Source: Methylomonas sp. ZR1 (GTDB taxonomy: Bacteria; Pseudomonadota; Gammaproteobacteria; Methylococcales; Methylomonadaceae). From it: a DNA stretch of 64,000 nucleotides. Every line of letters starts with the position of its first letter. The first letter of the stretch is position 1. Under the pieces are notes generated by a model. That model did not search any database. It worked only from the letters and a program-made list of their open reading frames with translations, and was not told where the DNA came from. A program made the position numbers and the translations under genes. The stretch spans positions 4,154,001-4,218,000 of the forward strand of contig NZ_RCST01000001.1 of NCBI RefSeq assembly GCF_013141865.1, written 5' to 3'. This document shows positions 57,777-64,000 of the stretch, piece after piece.

Positions 57777-59783
57777 GTGTCCCCCAAACTCAACCCCCAA
57801 CAACTCGCTGCCGTTAAAACCATCGATCATCCCTTGTTGGTGCTGGCTGGCGCCGGTAGCGGCAAGACGCGGGTGATTACCGAGAAAATCGCTTATCTGG
57901 TGCAGCAAGGTACGCCTGCGCGACATATCGCGGCGGTGACTTTTACCAACAAGGCGGCGCGGGAAATGAAGAGCCGGGTCGGCAGGCTGATTGATGACAA
58001 AGCCAGTCGCGGCTTGCGGGTATCGACTTTTCATTCCCTGGGCTTGGATATTCTGCGCAAGGAACACAAGGCCCTGGGCTACAAAGCGGCGATCACCTTG
58101 TTCGACGAACAGGACCGGCTGACCTTGCTGCGCAATCTGGTCAGTCACGGCGTGGGCGGCTGCGACATTGATAATGTGGAGCAGTACAACTGGCAAATCG
58201 GCCAGTGGAAAAACGCCTTTGTCACGCCGATACAGGCTTTGAGCCAAGCCGATGCCAACAGTTTGCCTGCTGCGCTGCTTTACGAGGCTTTTACCCGCAG
58301 TTTAAAGGCCTATAACGCCACCGACTTCGACGATTTGATTTTGTTGCCGGTATTGCTGTTTCAACAACATCCCGAAGTGCTGGAGAAATGGCAGAACAAG
58401 ATTCGCTATCTGCTGGTGGACGAATATCAGGACACCAATATTACTCAGTATCAACTCGTGAAATTACTCGCTGGTAATTTGGGGCGCTTTACCGTGGTGG
58501 GCGACGACGACCAATCTATCTACGCCTGGCGCGGCGCCCAGCCGGAAAACCTCAGCCAGTTGCAAAAAGATTACAGCCGCTTGCAAGTTATCAAGCTGGA
58601 ACAAAATTACCGTTCCGCCGGGCGGATTTTGAAAGTGGCCAACCAGTTGATCGCCAATAATCCACACGCCTTCGAGAAAAAACTCTGGAGCGAGTTGGGC
58701 TATGGCGACCCGCTACGGGTGCTGAGCCATAAAAACGACGTGGCCGAAGCTAAGCAAGTGACTGCCGAGATTGTGCATCATCGCTTCAAGACCGGCGGCA
58801 GCTACGGCGACTATGCGATTCTGTATCGCGGCAATCACCAGTCACGCTTGTTCGAGAAGGAATTGCGCGAGAACAACGTGCCCTATTTCATCAGCGGCAG
58901 TGCCTCATTTTTTTCCTATGCGGAAATCAAGGACGTACTGGCCTATTTACGGTTATTGGTTAATCGGGATGACGACGCGGCGTTTTTGCGGGTGATCAAC
59001 ACGCCGCGCCGGGAGATTGGACCGACCACGCTGGAAAAGCTGGGAGCTTACGCCAACGAGCGGCATATCAGTCTTTTTGCAGCCTGCAACGAGTTAGGCC
59101 TGCAACAACGGCTGCCGGAAAAGTCGGTACAACGCTTGAGCAAGTTTTGCGATTGGTTGAAAGAGACGGCGATCAAGGTCGAGCGCGAGGATACCTTTGT
59201 CGTGATCAACCGGATGATAGACGAGATCAACTATTCGGCTTGGTTACAGGAAAACAGCAAAACCCCCGCTTCGGCCGAGCGTAAACTGAAAAATGTGTAT
59301 GAGTTAATCGAATGGCTGCAGCGTATCGCCACCAAGGAGCAAGGCAGTGAACAGTCGCTGGCCGATGTGATTGCCAAGGTGATGCTGCTGGATATTTTGG
59401 ACCGCAATCAAGAAGACGAAGCCGGCGACCAGGTCAGCTTGATGACCTTACACGCCGCCAAGGGCCTGGAGTTTCCACACGTGTTTTTGATCGGCATGGA
59501 AGAAAACCTGTTGCCGCATCAGAACAGCATCGAAACTGACAATATCGAAGAAGAGCGGCGTTTGGCGTATGTGGGCATCACCCGCGCCCAGCAGACCTTG
59601 ACTTTTAGCTATTGCACGCACCGCAAGCGTTTTGGTGACTTGACCGAGTGCGAACCCAGCCGGTTTTTAAACGAGTTGCCGGAAGAAGATTTGGAGTGGG
59701 CCAACAAAAAACAGTTGCCGCCGGAAGAAATTAAACAGCGCGGCAAGGCCAGCCTGGCCGCGCTGAAAACGATGCTGAATTGA
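57777..59783 (+). CDS. rep: ATP-dependent DNA helicase Rep
   Basis: 668 residues from a GTG start. LNPQQLAAVKTIDHPLLVLAGAGSGKTRVITEKIAYLV (motif I), TFTNKAAREMKSRVG, LLVDEYQDTNITQYQLVKLLAG (motif II), VVGDDDQSIYAWRGAQPENL (III), and MTLHAAKGLEFPHVFLIGMEENLLPH, EERRLAYVGITRAQ (V/VI). Length and the absence of the UvrD C-terminal extension point to Rep, a 3'-5' helicase that clears replication forks. Confidence 0.95.
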   Translation: MSPKLNPQQLAAVKTIDHPLLVLAGAGSGKTRVITEKIAYLVQQGTPARHIAAVTFTNKAAREMKSRVGRLIDDKASRGLRVSTFHSLGLDILRKEHKALGYKAAITLFDEQDRLTLLRNLVSHGVGGCDIDNVEQYNWQIGQWKNAFVTPIQALSQADANSLPAALLYEAFTRSLKAYNATDFDDLILLPVLLFQQHPEVLEKWQNKIRYLLVDEYQDTNITQYQLVKLLAGNLGRFTVVGDDDQSIYAWRGAQPENLSQLQKDYSRLQVIKLEQNYRSAGRILKVANQLIANNPHAFEKKLWSELGYGDPLRVLSHKNDVAEAKQVTAEIVHHRFKTGGSYGDYAILYRGNHQSRLFEKELRENNVPYFISGSASFFSYAEIKDVLAYLRLLVNRDDDAAFLRVINTPRREIGPTTLEKLGAYANERHISLFAACNELGLQQRLPEKSVQRLSKFCDWLKETAIKVEREDTFVVINRMIDEINYSAWLQENSKTPASAERKLKNVYELIEWLQRIATKEQGSEQSLADVIAKVMLLDILDRNQEDEAGDQVSLMTLHAAKGLEFPHVFLIGMEENLLPHQNSIETDNIEEERRLAYVGITRAQQTLTFSYCTHRKRFGDLTECEPSRFLNELPEEDLEWANKKQLPPEEIKQRGKASLAALKTMLN

Positions 59784-59785
59784 GT

Positions 59786-61135
59786 TTATTGCAACACCAC
59801 GAAAAAGCCTTCGCCGCCGCGTTGCAGATTGACTAACAGCGGTGCATTGGGATTGACCACCTGCTTGATCTCATCCAGATTTCTGACCCGGTAGCGGTTG
59901 GCGGTGACGATGATGTCACCGGGCCGCAAGCCGGTTTTCCAGGCTTTGGAGTTTTGTTCGACTTTTTCTATCATCACCCCTTCCACTTGATCCTTGGGCG
60001 TTACGCCTAGCACCGCGCCGCTTAAAGTCGGATGCAGTTTACTGCCGTCCAGCTCCGGCCGCTTCGGTTTGCCGATGGTAGCTTGCAGCGACTTGCGTTC
60101 TTCGCCGCGCATGATTTCCAGGCTGGCAGTATCGCCGATTTGCAGCAAACCCACCGCGTTACGAATTTGGGCGCTGCCGCCTTTCACGTCCTGACCGTTG
60201 ATGTTCAGAATAATATCGCCCGGTTCCAGACCGGCTTTTTCGGCGGGCGATCCTGCTTCGACTCGGCTAACCACCGCGCCGTGCTGGCTTTTCAAAGCAA
60301 AGGCTTTCACCAGTTCCGGCGTCAAATCCTGGGTGGTCACCCCTAGTAATCCGCGGCGCACTTCCCCATGCTGCACTAAGGATTCCATCAAGCGAACCGC
60401 CATATTCGAGGGAATCGCAAAACCGATGCCGACGTTACCGCCGCTTGGTGCGAGGATTGCGGTATTCATGCCAACAAACTCGCCGCGTAAATTCACTAAG
60501 GCACCGCCCGAATTGCCGGGGTTGATCGAGGCGTCGGTCTGAATAAAATCTTCGTAACCTTCAATACCCAAGCCGGAACGGCCCAGCGCGCTAACGATGC
60601 CAGAGGTGACGGTTTGGCCCAAGCCGAACGGGTTGCCGATGGCAACCACGAAGTCGCCGACTTTCAGTTGGTTGGAGTCGGCAATTTTCAAGGCACTCAG
60701 GTTGTCGGCGGGGATTTGGATCACCGCCACGTCGGCTTCCGGATCGGTGCCCAGCAGTTTGGCGTTGAGCTGCCGGCCGTCGCTAAGGGTAACGGTGATT
60801 TTGTCCGCTTTGTCGATGACATGATTATTGGTCAGCACATAGCCTTGATCTTTATCGATAATCACACCCGAACCCAAGCTATTTTTTTGCTGTTGCCGCT
60901 GGTTTTTGGGGATGTTGAAAAAACGCCGAAACATCGGATCGTTCATTAACGGATTTTCCTGCACCCGCACATTGGTCGAGGTGGAAATGTTAACGACGGC
61001 GGGCATGCTTTGCTCCAGCATCGGCGCCAGGGACGGCAAAGGTGCGCCGTCGACTTGTCCGGGCAATTCTGCGCTGGCTCGCCAGCTGCTCAGGCCAAAC
61101 AAGATAATCAGGAATAGTTTGTTCATGTTCGTCAT
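59786..61135 (-). CDS. Periplasmic Do-family serine protease (DegP/MucD-like)
   Basis: 449 residues from the ATG at 61135 (a second ATG at 61126 is possible). Signal peptide ends SWRASA. Trypsin-like domain with His105 (LTNNHVIDK), Asp135 (DPEADVAV) and Ser209 (NPGNSGG), then two PDZ domains (GVTTQDLTPELVKAF ... PGDIILNINGQDVK; and LGVTPKDQVEGVMIEKVEQNSKAWKTGLRPGDIIVTANRY). It degrades or refolds misfolded envelope proteins. It is divergent from the cNMP-binding gene. Confidence 0.95.
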   Translation of the reverse strand: MTNMNKLFLIILFGLSSWRASAELPGQVDGAPLPSLAPMLEQSMPAVVNISTSTNVRVQENPLMNDPMFRRFFNIPKNQRQQQKNSLGSGVIIDKDQGYVLTNNHVIDKADKITVTLSDGRQLNAKLLGTDPEADVAVIQIPADNLSALKIADSNQLKVGDFVVAIGNPFGLGQTVTSGIVSALGRSGLGIEGYEDFIQTDASINPGNSGGALVNLRGEFVGMNTAILAPSGGNVGIGFAIPSNMAVRLMESLVQHGEVRRGLLGVTTQDLTPELVKAFALKSQHGAVVSRVEAGSPAEKAGLEPGDIILNINGQDVKGGSAQIRNAVGLLQIGDTASLEIMRGEERKSLQATIGKPKRPELDGSKLHPTLSGAVLGVTPKDQVEGVMIEKVEQNSKAWKTGLRPGDIIVTANRYRVRNLDEIKQVVNPNAPLLVNLQRGGEGFFVVLQ

Positions 61136-61278
61136 GGTTTTTGCATTCCAGGCAGTTAAGTTGCCAGCATGGACTCGCTGGGCGGGAAAATGTTTCACTG
61201 AGAGTTTACTTAATAATCGACTATCATAGATTAAGTTTTCTTGTTGGTTTCCCTTCACTTTTTATTCGCGACGAATAC

Positions 61279-62610
61279 GTGGCTGTCGACATCCATTCCG
61301 CTGAAGGCCGTGTGATTCGGCAATTAATTCCGCTATCCACCTTGCCCTTCAGTAAATTTGAGGCGCTGTGCGCACAAATCAAGGTCGAGGATGCTGAAGA
61401 AGGCCAATTTTTGTTCAAATGCGGGGATGAACCTAACGATCTGGTGTATTTGATCGATGGCAGCGTGACCTTACAGACCGATCTGTTAAAGATCGAAACG
61501 ATCAAGTCCGATAGCCCCTCGGCGCGCTTTGCGCTGGCGCATCAAATCCCCAGGAAAGTGCATGCCGTTGCCAATAGCCGAATTCGTTTTTTGCGTTTGA
61601 ATGCTGATATGATGAAATCGGTTCAAGACGTCCCGTATGAAGAAGCAGAGAGTTTTATGGTAGCTGAAGAGGTGGAGGATAATGACGACTGGATGACGAC
61701 ATTGTTGAAGTCGCCGGTATTTCGAGCGTTGCCTCCGGCTAATTTGCAAAAAATTTTGATGGGCATGGAGGAAGTGCGCGTGAATGCAGGCACTGTCATT
61801 GTCAATCAAGGTGAGCAGGGCGACTTTTACTACATCATCAAACGAGGGCAATGCTTGGTGAGCAGGAAACCTGCACCCAACGCCAAGGAGATTAAGCTGG
61901 CGCAACTCAGCGATCAGGATACTTTTGGTGAGGATGCATTGATTTCAGGCGAGCCTCGCAACGTTACGGTCAGTGCGTTGACAGATGTTTGCCTGTTGCG
62001 ATTGGGTAAGGAGCAGTTTCTGAACTTGATCAAACAGCCGACGCTTAAATATATCAGCTATAAAGACGCTCAAGACTTGGTGACCAAGGGTGCGGATTTG
62101 ATCGATGTGCGCGAGCCCGATGAATACAAGCCAAAGCATTTGCCGTTCAGCATCAATCTGCCGTTTTTTTCCTTGCGCATGCAGCTAAAAACCTTGAATA
62201 GGCAGCATCCCATCGTCGTGGTTTGCCAGAACGGCAAGATTAGCGAAACGGCGGCTTTTATCCTGATGCGGCACAAATTCAATGCGCTGATTCTCAGCGG
62301 TGGTATCGACAGTATTAACCCGGACGAACTGAAAGCACCTTCATCGTTTCCGATCGACGACGGTATTGAGACCAGTAATTTTAGAGGGAGCAGCGGCGAG
62401 AGCGAGACGAGTCACTCGTTCACCGAGCAATCCTCAATACAAGATGATATGGAGCGTTTGCGGCGTTTTCTGCAGCAACTTAAAACCAAATATAATATTT
62501 TGGAAGCCGAGAAGAAAGCTTTGGAGATGAAATATTTGGCACTTGCCAAATTTACGGAATCGCTGAAAGCCGAGCTGGAAGCGATGAAGAAAGCCGGTGG
62601 CGGTGGCTAG
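61279..62610 (+). CDS. Double cNMP-binding and rhodanese domain protein
   Basis: About 443 residues from a GTG at 61279; the frame is open to 61141 but the upstream part overlaps the divergent promoter and has only TTG starts. First cNMP-like module about 20-110 (EEGQFLFKCGDEPNDLVYLIDGSVTLQ), second about 145-250 (VNAGTVIVNQGEQGDFYYIIKRGQCLVS ... DTFGEDALISGEPRNVTVSALTD), then a rhodanese domain (DAQDLVTKGADLIDVREPDEY ... VVVCQNGKISETAAFIL) with active-site cysteine, and a C-terminal coiled coil. Probably a cyclic-nucleotide-regulated sulfur or signalling protein; no HTH is seen. Confidence 0.85.
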   Translation: MAVDIHSAEGRVIRQLIPLSTLPFSKFEALCAQIKVEDAEEGQFLFKCGDEPNDLVYLIDGSVTLQTDLLKIETIKSDSPSARFALAHQIPRKVHAVANSRIRFLRLNADMMKSVQDVPYEEAESFMVAEEVEDNDDWMTTLLKSPVFRALPPANLQKILMGMEEVRVNAGTVIVNQGEQGDFYYIIKRGQCLVSRKPAPNAKEIKLAQLSDQDTFGEDALISGEPRNVTVSALTDVCLLRLGKEQFLNLIKQPTLKYISYKDAQDLVTKGADLIDVREPDEYKPKHLPFSINLPFFSLRMQLKTLNRQHPIVVVCQNGKISETAAFILMRHKFNALILSGGIDSINPDELKAPSSFPIDDGIETSNFRGSSGESETSHSFTEQSSIQDDMERLRRFLQQLKTKYNILEAEKKALEMKYLALAKFTESLKAELEAMKKAGGGG

Positions 62611-62669
62611 TCGGAAAAAACCCTGCTACTAGCCCGCCAACGCCTGAAAGCGGATCAATAAAACGCTGT

Positions 62670-62825
62670 TTATTTGATCTTGGCTTCTTTGTACATCACA
62701 TGCTTACGAACCACGGGATCAAATTTTTTGATCTCCATTTTTTCAGGCATGGTTTTTTTGTTTTTGGTGGTGGTGTAGAAATGGCCGGTGCCTTCGCTAG
62801 ATACCAATTTGATTTTGTCGCGCAT
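62670..62825 (-). CDS. rpmG: 50S ribosomal protein L33
   Basis: 51 residues, too short for many ORF filters. [20 protein letters not shown], then [22 protein letters not shown] and KEAKIK is the standard bacterial L33. It is the cysteine-free, zinc-independent form (no CxxC pair). It lies 11 bp after rpmB, the conserved rpmB-rpmG operon, and ends near an inverted pair GGCTAGT/ACTAGCC (62605-62634). Confidence 0.97.
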   Translation of the reverse strand: MRDKIKLVSSEGTGHFYTTTKNKKTMPEKMEIKKFDPVVRKHVMYKEAKIK

Positions 62826-62836
62826 TGTCAGTCTCC

Positions 62837-63073
62837 TTAATATTGTTCGCCGCGTTTACGCATATCGGCCAGAACAGCATCGATGCCGTTTTTGTCGATG
62901 ATACGCATACCTTTGGAAGATACTCTCAAACGAACCCAACGGTTTTCGCTTTCAACCCAAAATCTGTGGTGATGCAGATTAGGCGTAAAACGTCTTTTGG
63001 TTCTGTTCATCGCGTGTGAAACGTTGTGCCCTGTTACTGGGCGTTTACCTGTTACTTGGCATACTCTGGACAT
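62837..63073 (-). CDS. rpmB: 50S ribosomal protein L28
   Basis: 78 residues from the ATG at 63073; the longer open frame reaching 63145 lies in the promoter. [32 protein letters not shown] and [24 protein letters not shown] match L28. Divergent from gshB. Confidence 0.97.
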   Translation of the reverse strand: MSRVCQVTGKRPVTGHNVSHAMNRTKRRFTPNLHHHRFWVESENRWVRLRVSSKGMRIIDKNGIDAVLADMRKRGEQY

Positions 63074-63212
63074 GACTACCTCAATGCGAGCTTTTAATTC
63101 AAAATAGCCGCGCTTTATAACAAAAAAACTTTTGTTGGTAAACAACAGCCTGCAAAATAAATTTGATAAAATCGGTTTTATTTCCCCTCGCTTCGGAATT
63201 TACAGGACTTTA

Positions 63213-64000
63213 ATGGCTATTAAACTCGGCATGGTCATGGACCCCATCGGCCAGATCAATATTAAAAAGGACACCAGTTTCGCGATGTTGCTGGAAGCCC
63301 AGTCTCGCGGTTGGGAGTTGCATTACATGGAACTGTCCGACCTGTACATGCGCAACGGCGACGCTTATGCCCGTTCCCGCGTGCTGGAAGTCGAACGCGA
63401 TGACAAGCAGTGGCATAGGTTTCTCGGTGAACAGCAAATAGCCTTGTCCGAATTGGACGCGATCATCATGCGTAAGGACCCGCCCTTTAATCAGGAATAT
63501 ATCTACGCCACGTATATGCTGGAACAGGCTGAGCGCCAGGGTGTTTATGTGGTCAACAAGCCGCAATCGCTGCGCGACGCCAACGAAAAAATGTTCACCG
63601 CCTGGTTTCCGCAATGTTGCACCGATACTTTGGTAGCCCGAGACCCGCAAAAAATCCGCGACTTTTTAAAAGAGCACCGGGAAATCATTCTGAAGCCCTT
63701 GGACGGCATGGGTGGAGCCTCGATCTTTTACGTCAAAGAACACGACCACAATCTTAGCGTGATTCTGGAAACCATGACTCAACATGGCAGCAGTTACATC
63801 ATGGCGCAAAAATACCTGCCTGCCGTGAAAGACGGCGACAAACGGATCTTGGTGGTCAATGGCGAACCGGTGCCTTATTGTCTGGCACGGATTCCGGCCA
63901 GCGGCGAAAGTCGGGGCAATCTGGCAGCCGGCGGACGCGGCGAAGGCCGACCATTGAGTGACCGTGATCGCTGGATTGCCGAACAGGTCGGGCCAACCTT
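63213..64000 (+). CDS. gshB: Glutathione synthetase, 3' truncated by window edge
   Basis: The visible 262 residues start at the ATG at 63213 with CAGGA 7 bp upstream. IKLGMVMDPIGQINIKKDTSFAMLLEAQSRGWELHYMEL, IIMRKDPPFNQEYIYATYML, VVNKPQSLRDANEKMFTAWFPQ, ILKPLDGMGGASIFYV and DGDKRILVVNGEPVPYCLARIPASGESRGNLAAGGRGE are ATP-grasp GshB motifs. It joins gamma-glutamylcysteine and glycine. About 55 residues are missing at the C-terminus. Confidence 0.96.
   Translation, partial: MAIKLGMVMDPIGQINIKKDTSFAMLLEAQSRGWELHYMELSDLYMRNGDAYARSRVLEVERDDKQWHRFLGEQQIALSELDAIIMRKDPPFNQEYIYATYMLEQAERQGVYVVNKPQSLRDANEKMFTAWFPQCCTDTLVARDPQKIRDFLKEHREIILKPLDGMGGASIFYVKEHDHNLSVILETMTQHGSSYIMAQKYLPAVKDGDKRILVVNGEPVPYCLARIPASGESRGNLAAGGRGEGRPLSDRDRWIAEQVGPT

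Overview
The window looks like the origin-proximal chromosome of a Gram-negative gammaproteobacterium. Evidence is the run dnaA-dnaN-recF-gyrB, two ParB-binding (parS) sites beside recF, DnaA boxes between dnaA and dnaN, a heptose-LPS gene (hldE), TonB-dependent and RND envelope genes, and gammaproteobacterial-type GshB, Rep, RpmB and RpmG. A Methylomonas-like methanotroph (Methylococcales) is my guess from overall gene style; no methane-oxidation gene is present, so this is inference. Most genes from 26.5 to 41.8 kb point left and all from 41.9 to 54.3 kb point right, as expected around a replication origin.

Layout. 0-9.3 kb: end of an aldo/keto reductase, a TonB receptor/YfiR/hybrid kinase operon, creA, a MEKHLA protein, and two toxin-antitoxin pairs (RES-Xre, ParE-like/addiction-module). 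9.3-12.5 kb: AraC regulator, and a PLP aminotransferase divergent from a MarR regulator with two matching palindromic operators. 12.5-20.6 kb: an ECF42-type sigma factor, then a block with integron-cassette features (two attC-like sites on the minus strand) and decayed genes, then a long run of DGPF/YCII, VOC and SRPBCC proteins typical of ECF42 loci, ending in a class D beta-lactamase. Two genes of this run are preceded by identical TGTCGA-N17-CGAC candidate promoters. 20.6-26.5 kb: wrbA-arsC, hldE, a small toxin/antitoxin-like pair, ubiA, a deaminase and a GST. 26.5-35.5 kb: an RND pump with its adaptor, a hotdog-like protein, and a two-gene P-loop ATPase plus 11-repeat TPR module. 35.5-48.2 kb: rmuC, YefM-YoeB, hemL, gmk and the dnaA-gyrB cluster, with two related DnaA-box regions 7.5 kb apart.

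48.2-53.05 kb is a three-gene DNA phosphorothioation module placed 23 bp after gyrB: DndC, DndD, and a protein whose N-terminus resembles DndE fused to a HerA-like ATPase. No DndB or DndFGH restriction genes are seen. 53.1-53.5 kb holds a broken 21-bp-periodic (heptapeptide) repeat. 54.6-56.2 kb is a cueR-type regulator cut by an IS110-family element. The element's upstream non-coding end reads as a bridge RNA: its target loop matches the cueR insertion site and its donor loop matches the element's own ends. 56.4-64 kb carries ordinary genes: a methyltransferase, rep, a DegP-like protease, a double cNMP-binding/rhodanese protein, rpmB-rpmG and the start of gshB.

All assignments come from reading the sequence and from memory of protein families; no database search was run.
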